Shown here: one piece after another, positions 7,848-17,391 of the stretch
How positions within the stretch are numbered: the stretch's first letter is position 1
Layout of the letters: each line of letters opens with the position of its first letter
Assembly (NCBI GenBank): GCA_022826045.1
Contig: JAJDVQ010000001.1
Coordinates: forward strand, 1 to 64,000
DNA from: Acidimicrobiia bacterium
Lineage (GTDB): Bacteria > Actinomycetota > Acidimicrobiia > Acidimicrobiales > Poriferisodalaceae
Direction: 5' to 3'
DNA length: 64,000 nucleotides
The notes under the pieces: model-generated
What the model was told of the DNA's origin: nothing
Seen by the model: the letters and a program-made list of their open reading frames with translations, nothing else
The model's database searches: none
Translations under genes and position numbers: made by a program

Positions 7848-9152
7848 ATGGGATCGATCACCTCAGACATCGAGCCAACCGTCGATCCGGCCGAGGTGGG
7901 CTTCGACGCCGGTCGGCTGGAGCGCATTGCCGCTCACCTGGATCGATATGTCGACGACGGGCGCCTGCCGGGCGTGTCGGTGCTGCTGACGCGCGGCGGC
8001 CAGACCGCCTACACACACCGCTACGGCCAGCGAGACTGCGAGCGGTCGCTGCCGGTCACCGCAGACACCATCTATCGCATCTACTCGATGACCAAGCCGA
8101 TCGTGTCGATCGCCGCGATGCAGCTGTACGAGCAAGGGTGCTTCCAGTTGAAGGATCCGGTCTCGCGTTGGATCCCGGAGTTTGCGAACGCACGCGTCTT
8201 CGCCGGCGGCAACGTGATGCAGTACCAGACGCGAGAACCGGCGAGCGAAGTGACCGTCCACAGCCTGCTGACCCATACCTCCGGCCTCACCTACGACTTC
8301 CACTTCGCCAACGAGGTCGACGCGCTGTACCGGGCCAACGGCTTCAACTGGGGTGCCCCCGGCAACCTCGAGGAAACCTGCGAAGCGCTCGCATCGCTCC
8401 CGCTGCTGTTCGATCCGGGCACCGAGTGGAACTACAGCTACTCCACCGATGTTCTGGGCCGTGTCGTCGAGGTCGTCTCGGGTCAGTCGCTCGACGAGTA
8501 CCTCGTCGACCACGTGATTGGGCCGCTCGGCATGACCGACACGGGCTTTCAGGTGCCACCCGCCGACGTCGAGCGCTTTGCGGCCAACTACACGACAGCC
8601 ACGCTGGCGGCACGCGAGGCAGCGGGCAACACGGGGCCGACGCCCCCGGCATACCGGCCCGACGACGCGGGCCTGGCTCGCACGCTGATGGATGACCCGC
8701 GCACGTCGGCCTATCTGGGACCGCCCAAGATCCTTTCCGGCGGCGGTGGCCTGGTGTCGACCATGGGGGACTACCACCGCTTCACCCAGATGCTGCGCAA
8801 CGGGGGCGAGCTCGACGGTGCCCGCGTCATCGGCCGGCGAACCCTCGAGTTCATGGCCAGCAATCACCTGCCTGGCGGCACCGATCTCACCGAGTGCGGC
8901 CGAGCGCTGTTCTCCGAGGCGGCCTTCGACGGTGTCGGTTTTGGCCTGGGCTTCTCGGTGGTGCTCGATCCTGCCAAGGCCAAGGTCGTGTCCAGCAAGG
9001 GCGAGTTCGCCTGGGGCGGGGCTGCGTCGACAGCATTCTGGGTGGATCCGGTCGAAGACATCACGCTCGTCTTCCTGACGCAGCTGCTGCCCTCCAGCGT
9101 CCACCCGATCCGCCCAGAGCTCAAGGCGCTCGTCTATCAAGCACTGGTGTGA
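7848..9152 (+). CDS. Serine hydrolase, beta-lactamase class C / esterase family
   Basis: Hydrolase of 434 aa. The nucleophile motif SMTK (residues about 81-84) is present, the second motif is YSYSTD in the position of Y-x-N, and the third (KTG/HxG position) is WGG in GEFAWGGAAS. This pattern fits the EstB-like or beta-lactamase-related esterases more than true antibiotic-hydrolysing enzymes. No signal peptide is evident, so it is probably cytoplasmic. ATG 7848 is preceded by CGGAGG with 5-nt spacing; a GTG at 7845 is in frame. Likely acts on small esters or amides; the substrate is unknown. Confidence 0.85.
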   Translation: MGSITSDIEPTVDPAEVGFDAGRLERIAAHLDRYVDDGRLPGVSVLLTRGGQTAYTHRYGQRDCERSLPVTADTIYRIYSMTKPIVSIAAMQLYEQGCFQLKDPVSRWIPEFANARVFAGGNVMQYQTREPASEVTVHSLLTHTSGLTYDFHFANEVDALYRANGFNWGAPGNLEETCEALASLPLLFDPGTEWNYSYSTDVLGRVVEVVSGQSLDEYLVDHVIGPLGMTDTGFQVPPADVERFAANYTTATLAAREAAGNTGPTPPAYRPDDAGLARTLMDDPRTSAYLGPPKILSGGGGLVSTMGDYHRFTQMLRNGGELDGARVIGRRTLEFMASNHLPGGTDLTECGRALFSEAAFDGVGFGLGFSVVLDPAKAKVVSSKGEFAWGGAASTAFWVDPVEDITLVFLTQLLPSSVHPIRPELKALVYQALV

Positions 9153-9302
9153 GGCCGGTCGCTGTGCCTCGGCGGCACCGAAAGTCGCCTGCTGTTGTTC
9201 TTGCAGTTTTTCCGCTCTTGTTCGCTGCGCTCACGGGCCGCTCGGGCCACGGACTCGCCTAGCGGCTCAGCCTCCGGCGCACAGCGCTGATTGACTGCGC
9301 AC

Positions 9303-10799
9303 ATGGCAGATTTCGACTTGGTCATCGTCGGCACCGGCTCGGCCAATTCCATTCCCGGTCCCGAGTTCGACGACTGGTCGATCGCGATCGTCGAACGCGA
9401 AACGTTCGGTGGCACGTGCCTGAACGTGGGCTGCATTCCCTCCAAGATGTTGGTGTACGCGGCCGATGTGGCCGACACTATCGCGACGGCGGGCGACTAC
9501 GGCATCGCCGCCAGCTTTGACAGCGCCGACTGGCCTGCCATTCGAGATCGCGTCTTCGGTCGCATCGATCCCATCGCCAGCGGAGGGCGCGACTACCGCT
9601 TCGGCGCCGAATGCCCCAACATCACCGTGTTCGAGGGGGATGCCCGTTTCGTGAGCGACCGGCGCCTGGCGGTGCGCATGGGCGACGGCAGCACCGAATC
9701 GGTGTCGGGGCGCCATGTGGTGCTCGGCGCCGGCGCTCGTGCGTTCGTGCCTCCGTACCGCGGCTTGGGCACGGTGCCGTTCCACACCTCTGACACCGTG
9801 ATGCGGCTGGATTCGTTGCCAGAGTCGATGATCGTGCTTGGCGGCGGGTATATCGCCTGCGAGCTGGGCTACGTGTTCTCGGCGCTGGGAACCAACGTCA
9901 CGGTGGTCAACCGGGGTGAGCGGCTGCTGCGGACCGAGGACGACGACGTGTCTGCGGCATTCACGACGGCGGCGCAGCGCCACTTCGACCTGCGCCTCGG
10001 CGCGACGGTGACCTCCGTGCGCGGCGGAGCCGCGACCGGCAGCACAGTGCGCGGCGGAGCCGCGATCAGCGATGCAGTACGTGGTGGAGCCGCGGAGTTT
10101 GTGTACGCCGCCGACGGCTCGCCCAGTGCCCAAGGCAACTCCTACACGGTCGAATTCGACCGTGGCGGGCGTGCCGAGGCGGTGAGCGCCGATGTGCTGC
10201 TGGTGACCACAGGCCGGGTGCCCAACGGCGATCAGCTCGCCCTCGACCTTGCAGGAGTGGATGACGACGACGGCCGCGTGCTGACCGATGAGTACTACCG
10301 CACCTCGGCGCCTGGCGTCTGGGCCTTCGGCGACCTGTCGAGCGAGACCCAGCTCAAGCATCTCGCCAACGCGCAAGTGCGGGCGCTGAGGCACAACCTG
10401 CTGGTGGCCGAGGGGCAAGCCGACGGCCCCATGCGCACCGTCCGGGAGGATCTGGTCCCTCATGCGGTGTTCTCGCACCCGCAGGTCGCCTCGGTCGGCC
10501 TCACCGAGCGCGATGCACGGGCGGCGGGTCTGCCGATCTCGGTGGCCAACAAGCCCTTCGGCCACACGGCGTACGGCTGGGCGATGGAGGACACCGCCAG
10601 CTTCGCCAAGCTCATCGCACACGCCGAGACCCGCGAGCTGCTCGGCGCCCACATCATCGGCCCCCAGGCGTCCACCCTGATCCAGCAGCTCATCCAAGGG
10701 ATGTCCTTCGGCCAGACGGTCGACCAGATGGCCCACGACCAGTTCTATATCCACCCGGCGCTGACCGAGGTCATCGAGAACGCCCTGCTCGAGCTGTAG
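9303..10799 (+). CDS. mtr: Mycothione reductase
   Basis: FAD/NAD(P)H disulfide reductase of 498 aa that reduces oxidised mycothiol (mycothione) in the cytoplasm. The FAD motif is VIVGTGSANS; the redox-active pair is GGTCLNVGCIPSKM; the NAD(P)H motif is GGGYIACELG; the second FAD site is VWAFGDLSS; the C-terminal catalytic His-Glu is in YIHPALTEVIENAL. The wording GTGS-N-SIPG...F resembles mycothione reductases rather than lipoamide dehydrogenases. An odd insertion in the NAD domain, with three copies of VRGGAA and about 30 extra residues (codons near 10015-10130), is likely a surface loop expanded by slippage. Confidence 0.82.
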   Translation: MADFDLVIVGTGSANSIPGPEFDDWSIAIVERETFGGTCLNVGCIPSKMLVYAADVADTIATAGDYGIAASFDSADWPAIRDRVFGRIDPIASGGRDYRFGAECPNITVFEGDARFVSDRRLAVRMGDGSTESVSGRHVVLGAGARAFVPPYRGLGTVPFHTSDTVMRLDSLPESMIVLGGGYIACELGYVFSALGTNVTVVNRGERLLRTEDDDVSAAFTTAAQRHFDLRLGATVTSVRGGAATGSTVRGGAAISDAVRGGAAEFVYAADGSPSAQGNSYTVEFDRGGRAEAVSADVLLVTTGRVPNGDQLALDLAGVDDDDGRVLTDEYYRTSAPGVWAFGDLSSETQLKHLANAQVRALRHNLLVAEGQADGPMRTVREDLVPHAVFSHPQVASVGLTERDARAAGLPISVANKPFGHTAYGWAMEDTASFAKLIAHAETRELLGAHIIGPQASTLIQQLIQGMSFGQTVDQMAHDQFYIHPALTEVIENALLEL

Positions 10800-10839
10800 C
10801 CGGCCGAGCTGTGGGCGGATCAGCCGCGGCCAGTCGGGT

Positions 10840-11817
10840 TCAGTCGATGCGGCGGGCGTCGGGGATGAGATTGATCTCCCAGATCACCTCTTCGAGCCGA
10901 TCCTCGGCCGAGACCGCCTCGTAGCGGCACGGTCGCTCAGGCGTGACCGTCGACGGCGCCGGCACCAGAATCGTGGACGGGCGGGGATGGCAGAACTGCA
11001 CCACGCTGAGTCGGCTCGTGTGCTGGCCTGGGTCGGCCTTGACGCGGTGCCAGCCGGCGCCGATCAGGCCGTTGGTGACGTGCTCCAGCATGATCCCCGA
11101 GTTGACGATGACGTGATCGTCCGGCGGCGCGGCATCGACCCACTCATCGTCGATGCGCACCTGCAGCCCGCGGCCGGTGGCCCTGGGCAGGGCGGTGATG
11201 AGGTTGATGTCGGCGTGCTCGTCGGCCCAGACGTGGCCCTCGCTGCCGCCGCCCGGGGCGTGTGACATGGGCGGGTAGTGGATGGCCCGGGACAGGTGCG
11301 TGCCGTAGGTGGTCATCCGGTCGAAGTAGGTCTCGTGGGCGCCGATGCCCTCGGCGATCACGCGCAGGAAGCGTCGCTGCAGCTCCACCAGTCGCCGATG
11401 GAACTCAGTGAGCGTCGCGCCGGCGCCGTCGATGTCGTCGTCGGGGAAGATCGACGGCCGGTACCAGCGGCCGTACTGCACGGTGAGCGGGTGGCCGACG
11501 GGCGGTTGATCGCTCCAGTTGAACATCTCCTTCCAATCGGGAAGGTCGGAGATGGCGGCGGTCTCGGTGAGTCGGCCGGTGTAGCCGCGGGCGCCGAACG
11601 ACGCCGCGTCGAGGTAGCGCTTCTTGGCGTCGGCCCCCAGCGCGAAGAACCGGCCCAGCACGTCGTACGCATCGTCGAGCAACCCGCCGGAGAGATCGTG
11701 GGCCGTATAGACGAAGCCCGTCCGGAGGCTCGACATCACGCCGTCGGTGACCGCCTTGCGCTGTGCCGCCGAGCCGTGCTCGAACGCCAGCAGGTCCACG
11801 TCCAGGATCTCGTCCAT
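10840..11817 (-). CDS. 2-oxoglutarate/Fe(II)-dependent oxygenase, isopenicillin N synthase type
   Basis: Non-haem iron oxygenase of 325 aa. Facial triad: H and D in DEHADIN and the distal His in GAGWHRVKA; the 2-oxoglutarate- or substrate-binding R-x-S is TSRLSV. The DIOX_N-like N-terminus (SLRTGFVYTAHDL) is present. Members hydroxylate or desaturate small molecules; no substrate can be inferred. It is the last gene of the block running from serB, 8 bp after the stop of the nadD-like gene and so probably co-transcribed with it. Confidence 0.82.
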   Translation of the reverse strand: MDEILDVDLLAFEHGSAAQRKAVTDGVMSSLRTGFVYTAHDLSGGLLDDAYDVLGRFFALGADAKKRYLDAASFGARGYTGRLTETAAISDLPDWKEMFNWSDQPPVGHPLTVQYGRWYRPSIFPDDDIDGAGATLTEFHRRLVELQRRFLRVIAEGIGAHETYFDRMTTYGTHLSRAIHYPPMSHAPGGGSEGHVWADEHADINLITALPRATGRGLQVRIDDEWVDAAPPDDHVIVNSGIMLEHVTNGLIGAGWHRVKADPGQHTSRLSVVQFCHPRPSTILVPAPSTVTPERPCRYEAVSAEDRLEEVIWEINLIPDARRID

Positions 11818-11825
11818 AGTGCCCT

Positions 11826-12398
11826 TCAGTCTTCCCGCTGGCGCGCCAACCAGGCCTCGTAGCGAGCTTGGTCGGTCCAGGCACCGGTCTCTGCGTCGAA
11901 GCGAGCCGCTTCGGGTGCCATCAGGGCCGAGTCGGTGGAGCGGGCCTGGGTGCTCGACACGGTGCCCACCCAGTCGGGCAGGTCGAGCACGAGTTCAGTG
12001 GGGCAATCGTGCGGGGGGCGGGCGGCGATGGCGACGGTCGGCAGCGCAGCGATGGACGCATCCCGGTGCGCTGGATCGTTGCCGTAGAAGACCGGGTCGT
12101 GAATCTGCTGCCACTTGTCGGCGCCCATGACGATCACGTCGAAGCCGGCTGCGATGTCCGACAGCAGCTGCGCATCGGTGACGTCAATCTCGAGCCAGTC
12201 GAGCGGAGCGGCGACCTGCTCGAGCACGGCGATCCGGTCGGCGAGGCGCGGACGCTGCACATCCTCCTTGGCCAGTGCCACCCGGCTCACCGTCCACATG
12301 AGCATGTCGAGGCGGTGCTGGGTGCGCACGGCTTCGCTGATGGCCAGATGAGCCGTTGTCGGCGGGTTGAACGAGCCGGGAAACACCCCCCGCCGCAT
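11826..12398 (-). CDS. NadD-like nicotinate-nucleotide adenylyltransferase family protein
   Basis: Nucleotidyltransferase of 190 aa. The N-terminal GSFNPPTTAH corresponds to the (H/T)xGH nucleotide-binding site of NadD/NadM/CoaD enzymes (here T-T-A-H), and SSTQAR near residue 155 corresponds to the ISSTxIR motif. Both motifs deviate slightly, so it may be a paralogue of the NAD enzyme NadD rather than the main one. It lies 86 bp after selD and 8 bp before the oxygenase gene. Confidence 0.65.
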   Translation of the reverse strand: MRRGVFPGSFNPPTTAHLAISEAVRTQHRLDMLMWTVSRVALAKEDVQRPRLADRIAVLEQVAAPLDWLEIDVTDAQLLSDIAAGFDVIVMGADKWQQIHDPVFYGNDPAHRDASIAALPTVAIAARPPHDCPTELVLDLPDWVGTVSSTQARSTDSALMAPEAARFDAETGAWTDQARYEAWLARQRED

Positions 12399-12484
12399 CG
12401 TGCTCGCGTGCAATGAGGAGGTTGCTGCCGCAGCGGTCGTTGCGGAGGCGCTTGCCGTGCCTTGCGAAGCGGCCACTGCGAACC

Positions 12485-13609
12485 TCAGTTTGATGAGGGT
12501 CCGGCGTTTCCGGCGACGGCACCGGCGATGGTGATCGTGCCGACGTTGCCGTCGACGAGTTCGCCGATCACCGCGGCGTCGTGGCCGTTGCCGCGCAGCT
12601 CGCGCACGGCATCGTGGGCGCGTGCGGGATCGCAGCTGAACAGCAGGCCGCCGGAGGTCTGCGGGTCGCCGAGCACAATGCGGGTGAGCTCGTCGCCGCC
12701 GTCGAGGCGCTCGACGAGGTGATCGAGGTTGCGCCCGGTGCCTCCGGGCACGAAGCCGCCGGTCGCAAGCCCAGTGACATCGGGCAATAGCGGCACTTCG
12801 CTGGCATCGACCACGGCACTCGCCTCGCTGGCTGCAGCAAGTTCTGCCAGGTGTCCGAGCAGGCCGAATCCGGTGACATCGGTGGCCGCAGTCGCTCGTG
12901 CGCTGATTGCAGCGGCGGCTGCCGCATCGTTGAGCCTGCACATCTCGGCTATGCCGGCCGCAGACGCCGCGTGCAGATCGCCGCCCGGCTCGGTGGCCTC
13001 GGGACCGGAACGCTTCAGCGCGGTCGCGAGCAGGCCGGTGCCGAGCGGCTTGGTGATCACGAGCGCCTGGCCCGGCTGGCCGCCGGCGTTGGTGAGCAGG
13101 CCCGTGCCGTCGCTGGCCGGCCGGCAAGTGCCAGTCACCGACATGCCATAGAGCGGCTCGGGCGCGTCGATGGTGTGACCGCCGGCCACCACCCAGCCGC
13201 CGTCCGCCGCGGCATCCGCACCGCCGGCGAGCACCTCGCCCAGCAAGTCCAGCGGGAGCACATCGCGCGGCCAGGCCGCCAGGTTGAGGGCGAACAGCGG
13301 ACTGGCACCCATCGCGTAGATGTCGCTGGCGGCATTCGCCGCCGCGATGCGTCCCCACGTGCGCGCATCGTCCACGATCGGCGCGAAGAAGTCGGTCGAG
13401 TTCACCAGCAGCCGGTCGCCGTCGAGCCGCCACACGGCGGCATCGTCGCTGGTGTCGGTGCCGACCACCAGGTCCGGGTGCGACGGGGGAGTCAGATGGC
13501 GCAGAACCTGCGCCAGCTCGGAAGGCCCGAGCTTGCACGCTCAGCCCGCACCGTGGCTGTACTGGCTCAGCCGGAACGCCGGGCTGTTCGCAGTGCTGTC
13601 GATTGGCAC
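12485..13609 (-). CDS. selD: Selenide, water dikinase (selenophosphate synthetase), UGA-encoded selenocysteine at the active site
   Basis: Makes selenophosphate from selenide and ATP, the Se donor for selenocysteine and selenouridine. Read through an in-frame TGA at 13543-13541, the protein is 374 aa and begins MPIDSTANSPAFRLSQYSHGAG-U-ACK. The TGA falls exactly on the catalytic Cys/Sec of SelD (Cys17 in E. coli, HGAGCGCK), and the conserved Lys follows three residues later. The remaining AIRS-type fold is complete: VGTDTSDDAAV, NAASDIYAMGA, VVAGGHTI, VTGFGLLGH, GDPQTSGGLL. GTG 13609 is the only good in-frame start; no strong ribosome site is seen. A hairpin follows the TGA. Reading from 13468 would drop the catalytic residues. 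It lies 62 bp after the DinB-like gene. Confidence 0.88.
13515..13543 (-). promoter_or_regulatory. Sec codon and candidate bacterial SECIS of selD
   Basis: The UGA at 13543-13541 is followed after 7 nt by a perfect 7-bp stem AGCUCGG (13533-13527) / CCGAGCU (13521-13515) with a 5-nt loop GCCUU. The loop starts with G, as bacterial SECIS loops require, and begins 14 nt after the UGA, slightly nearer than usual. Confidence 0.6.
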
Positions 13610-13671
13610 AGCGGCAACGGTACCGAGGCATGCACCTGGCTGAATGTCGACTGATTCGGGGTCTGCGCGGG

Positions 13672-14388
13672 CTACAGCTTGGTGATGCTGGGCGCGGGGG
13701 CGTCGGTCTCGCCCCAGTAGTGGGGGAGACGCAGATAGCCGAAGCGCGTCAGCTCGACCGCCGAAGCCAGCCCCTGGATCTCCTTGATCCGCTGAATGGA
13801 GCGGATGTGCGAGGCCATCTCGTAGAACAGCATCCAGATCGCGCACTCGAGCGTGTTCACGATCATGCGCTCGTCGTCGGGATCATGCCAAGCACCCCGG
13901 GGCAGCACCGTGATGGCGTCGTCCCAGAAGAGCGTGCTGTGACGTGACTCCACCATCTCTCGGAAGGTCTCGATCGGATGGGACGCGACCGCGTAGCGCA
14001 TCCAGCTCAGGCCCAGGTCCAGCTTGTCGAGCAGATCGGGCACGTCCCAGAACAGCTCAGGATCCAGCCGCAGATCGTGCTTGCTGTTGGGTCCCTGGTG
14101 ATGCTGGGACCACACGATGGGGTCGGGAATGTCGCCGTCGGGCCACAGCAGCATCCCGCAGCGCCGCTTCGCGAAGATCAGCGACACCCAGGCGATGTGG
14201 CTGATCTGGCGCCGGATCGACCACCACATCAGCTCCCGGTCGGGAGACTGGTCGTCGAGGTCGAGCTGGGCATCGCTCAGCCCGTCGACCTCGGCGCGCA
14301 GCCACAGATCGATGTGGGAGAAGTACGGCATCGTGCCGGCTGTGTCGTCAGCCGGCATCTCCAGCACCGAAGGATCGACCCGCGCCAT
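13672..14388 (-). CDS. DinB-superfamily-like protein
   Basis: Protein of 238 aa with a four-helix DinB-type layout: WWSIRRQISHIAW in the second helix and FYEMASHIRSIQRI near the C-terminus supply His residues that could bind a metal. The DinB/YfiT fold includes mycothiol-dependent transferases in Actinobacteria, but function here is unknown. ATG 14388 is preceded at 6 nt by a TAGCGT box, so it has its own leaderless-type promoter and probably drives selD, the nadD-like gene and the oxygenase gene as well. Confidence 0.6.
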   Translation of the reverse strand: MARVDPSVLEMPADDTAGTMPYFSHIDLWLRAEVDGLSDAQLDLDDQSPDRELMWWSIRRQISHIAWVSLIFAKRRCGMLLWPDGDIPDPIVWSQHHQGPNSKHDLRLDPELFWDVPDLLDKLDLGLSWMRYAVASHPIETFREMVESRHSTLFWDDAITVLPRGAWHDPDDERMIVNTLECAIWMLFYEMASHIRSIQRIKEIQGLASAVELTRFGYLRLPHYWGETDAPAPSITKL

Positions 14389-14394
14389 GCCCAG

Positions 14395-14400
14395 ACGCTA
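14395..14400 (-). promoter_or_regulatory. Putative -10 box, leaderless start
   Basis: TAGCGT on the minus strand, then ctgggc (6 nt), then the ATG at 14388. It lies in the 23-bp gap after gcvP and would make the DinB-selD segment independent of the gcv genes. Confidence 0.45.
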
Positions 14401-14411
14401 GGCGCGTTCAG

Positions 14412-17321
14412 CTAATCAGTCTCGAAGGCGCGGGGGTCTGGGCAGGCGCACATGAGGTTGCGGTCGCCGTAGGCACCGTCGATGCGGCTGACCGGCGGCC
14501 AGTACTTGTCTGCCACCTGCGTCGCCACGCCGGTGCCGGCCGGGTAGGCGGCCTCGGTGCGCGAGTAGGGGTGCTCCCACTCGTCGGCCAGCACGTCGAT
14601 CGCCGTGTGGGGTGCGTTGGCGAGCGGGTTGTTGTCGGCGGGCCACTCGCCCCCCGCCACCCTGTCGATCTCGGAACGGATCGTCGCCATCGCATCGCAG
14701 AACCGGTCGATCTCCGCCAGCGACTCGCTCTCGGTGGGCTCGATCATCAGCGTCCCCGCGACCGGGAACGACATCGTCGGGGCATGGAATCCGAAGTCGA
14801 TGAGCCGCTTGGCCACGTCGTCCACGCTGGCCCACTCCGAGAACGGCCGCAGATCCACGATGCACTCGTGCGCGACTAGCCCGTAGCGGCCTTGGTACAG
14901 GATCGGATAGTGCTCGCCGAGGCGCGAGGCCAGGTAGTTGGCCGACAGGATCGCCGTCTGGGTGGCCTGGGTGAGGCCGTCCACTCCCATCATGGCGATG
15001 TACATCCACGGGATCGGCAGGATGCCCGCCGAGCCCCACGGCGCTGACGAGATCGCTCCCGGACCGGTCTCGGGGCCGGCAGTGGGCGCCAGCGGGTGGT
15101 TGGGCAGGTACTTGGCCAAGTGCAGGCGGCACGCCACCGGCCCGATGCCCGGCCCGCCGCCGCCGTGGGGAATGCAGAACGTCTTGTGCAGGTTGAGATG
15201 GCTGACATCGGCGCCGAACGTGCCCGGCGCGGCGAGGCCGACGAGGGCGTTGAGGTTGGCGCCGTCCACATAGACCTGCCCGCCCGCTTCGTGCACCTTG
15301 AGACAGACCTGCCGGATGCCGTCCTCGTAGACACCGTGCGTGGAGGGGTAGGTGGCCATGAATGCGGCGAGCTGATCGCCGTGCTCGGCGATCTTGGCGT
15401 CGAGGTCGTCGAGGTCGACGTCGCCGTCGTCGGTGCAGCCCACCACCACCACCCGCATGCCGGCCATCACGGCCGATGCGGCGTTGGTGCCGTGCGCGGA
15501 AGAGGGGATGAGGCACACGGTGCGGTGGGCGTCGCCTCGGTCGTCGTGGTAGCCGCGGATGGCGAGCAGCCCGGCCAGCTCGCCCTGGGAGCCCGCATTG
15601 GGCTGCAACGACACGGCGTCGTAGCCGGTGATCGCCGCCAGCCACCGTTCGAGGTCGGCGATGATCTGGCGGTAGCCCTCCCACTGGTCAGGCGGCGCGA
15701 ACGGGTGGATGTCGGCCAACTGCGGCCAGGTCACCGGCGTCATCTCCGCTGCAGCGTTGAGCTTCATCGTGCAGCTGCCCAGCGGGATCATCGAGCGGTC
15801 CAGCGCCACGTCGGCCGAGGCCAGCCGGCGCAGGTAGCGCATCATCTCAGTCTCGGAGCGGTGCGAGTGAAAGGTGGGGTGCGTGAGGTACTTGCTGGTG
15901 CGCCGCAGCTCGGCGGCGATGCCCGACGGCGCCGAGGCTGCCAACCCTGCCACCGTGCCCACATCGGCCGAGCTGCCGCCTGCGGGCGTGCCGAACGCAT
16001 CCAGGAGGTGCGCGACCGTCGCTTCGTCGCAGGTCTCGTCCAGCGAGACGCCGACCGTGCCGGCGTCGACGCGCCGCAGGTTGAAACCCGCTGCGAGCGC
16101 AGCGTCCGCTACGAGGTCGGCGGCACCGGGGACCCCCACTGTCAGGGTGTCGAAGTAGGTGTCGTTGCGCACTCGCAAGCCCAAGTTGCCCAAGCCCGCG
16201 GCGAGCGCCGCTGTCAGCCGGTGCACCCGCCCAGCGATCTCGGCCAGGCCATCGGGACCGTGCCAGACCGCATACATCGAGGCCACCACCGCCAGCAGCA
16301 CCTGCGCGGTGCAGATGTTGCTGGTGGCCTTCTCTCGCCGTATGTGCTGCTCGCGGGTCTGCAATGCCAGGCGGTACGCGGATCTGCCAACCGCGTCCAC
16401 TGAAACACCCACGAGGCGCCCCGGCATCGAGCGGCGATGCTTCTCGCTGGTCGCGAGGAATGCCGCATGCGGGCCGCCGAAGCCGAGCGGCACGCCGAAG
16501 CGCTGCGAGCTGCCCACCACGATGTCGGCGCCCTGCTCGCCCGGCGGCTGCAGCACGCAGCACGCCAGCAGGTCGGCCGTGACGGCCGCAATCGCACCCG
16601 TGCCGTGCAAGGCCTCGATCACCGGTTGAAGGTTGCGGACGGCACCGCTGCTGCCGGGGTACGCCAGCAATGCGCCGTACACGTTGGCGGGTGCCAGATC
16701 GGTCGCCGGGTCGCCCACCACGATGTTGATGCCGAGCGGCTGGGCACGTGTGCACACCACATCGATGACCTGAGGATGGCAGTCGGCATCGACGAAGAAG
16801 CAGTCCGGCCCGCTGCGGGTGATGCGCCGCGCCATGGCCATCGCCTCAGCAGCGGCGGTGCCCTCGCACAGCAGCGACGAGTTGGCGATCTCCATGCCCA
16901 CGAGGTCGCACACCATCGTCTGGTAGTTGAGCAGCGCCTCGAGCCGCCCTTGGGAGATCTCGGGCTGGTACGGCGTGTAGGCCGTGTACCACGATGGGTC
17001 CTCCAGCACACCGCGCCGGATGACTGCGGGCGTGAGGGTGCCGTAGTAGCCCAGCCCGATCAGCGAGTGCACCTGGGTGTTGGCATTGGCCAGCCGTCGC
17101 ATCGCCGCGGTGGCTTCCTTCTCGGTCAGCGGACGGTCGATGCCGTCGAGCACGATCGGCTCGTCGATCCGGATCTCGGCGGGCACGGCGGTATCGACGA
17201 GTTCGGTGAGCGAGCTGAATCCGAGCCGCTTGAGCATGACGGCAACGTCGTCGGGACCCAGGCCGATGTGACGTGCTGCAAATGCTCCTACTGCGTTCGT
17301 GCCTACGGGGGGTTCACTCAT
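14412..17321 (-). CDS. gcvP: Glycine dehydrogenase (decarboxylating), P-protein of the glycine cleavage system
   Basis: PLP enzyme of 969 aa, full length for the fused (homodimeric) type. It decarboxylates glycine and passes the aminomethyl group to lipoyl GcvH. The PLP lysine is in [18 protein letters not shown] (about residue 710); the N-terminal half contains [10 protein letters not shown] and [17 protein letters not shown], and the C-terminal half GSCTMKLNA and [20 protein letters not shown] precedes the ATG. It is 70 bp downstream of gcvT and surely co-transcribed. No gcvH or lpd gene is in the window, so those must be elsewhere. Confidence 0.97.
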   Translation of the reverse strand: MSEPPVGTNAVGAFAARHIGLGPDDVAVMLKRLGFSSLTELVDTAVPAEIRIDEPIVLDGIDRPLTEKEATAAMRRLANANTQVHSLIGLGYYGTLTPAVIRRGVLEDPSWYTAYTPYQPEISQGRLEALLNYQTMVCDLVGMEIANSSLLCEGTAAAEAMAMARRITRSGPDCFFVDADCHPQVIDVVCTRAQPLGINIVVGDPATDLAPANVYGALLAYPGSSGAVRNLQPVIEALHGTGAIAAVTADLLACCVLQPPGEQGADIVVGSSQRFGVPLGFGGPHAAFLATSEKHRRSMPGRLVGVSVDAVGRSAYRLALQTREQHIRREKATSNICTAQVLLAVVASMYAVWHGPDGLAEIAGRVHRLTAALAAGLGNLGLRVRNDTYFDTLTVGVPGAADLVADAALAAGFNLRRVDAGTVGVSLDETCDEATVAHLLDAFGTPAGGSSADVGTVAGLAASAPSGIAAELRRTSKYLTHPTFHSHRSETEMMRYLRRLASADVALDRSMIPLGSCTMKLNAAAEMTPVTWPQLADIHPFAPPDQWEGYRQIIADLERWLAAITGYDAVSLQPNAGSQGELAGLLAIRGYHDDRGDAHRTVCLIPSSAHGTNAASAVMAGMRVVVVGCTDDGDVDLDDLDAKIAEHGDQLAAFMATYPSTHGVYEDGIRQVCLKVHEAGGQVYVDGANLNALVGLAAPGTFGADVSHLNLHKTFCIPHGGGGPGIGPVACRLHLAKYLPNHPLAPTAGPETGPGAISSAPWGSAGILPIPWMYIAMMGVDGLTQATQTAILSANYLASRLGEHYPILYQGRYGLVAHECIVDLRPFSEWASVDDVAKRLIDFGFHAPTMSFPVAGTLMIEPTESESLAEIDRFCDAMATIRSEIDRVAGGEWPADNNPLANAPHTAIDVLADEWEHPYSRTEAAYPAGTGVATQVADKYWPPVSRIDGAYGDRNLMCACPDPRAFETD

Positions 17322-17391
17322 GCGTCATGCCTCCGCAAATAGGCGTTGTGCGGTTTTGTTCATATTCGCAGCGATCGCTCACAGCAGTCCA

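Noticed and set aside
7001-7927. 308-codon minus-strand frame opposite the GNAT gene
   Set aside because: Antisense to a protein with clear GNAT motifs and without any domain of its own.
9267-10754. 495-codon minus-strand frame opposite mycothione reductase
   Set aside because: Low-complexity His/Arg/Gly-rich translation with no family; a shadow of the real gene.
11826-13631. 601-codon frame running through the nadD-like gene and selD
   Set aside because: Only the part after 12398 is a real protein (NadD-like). Upstream it is an out-of-frame reading of selD.
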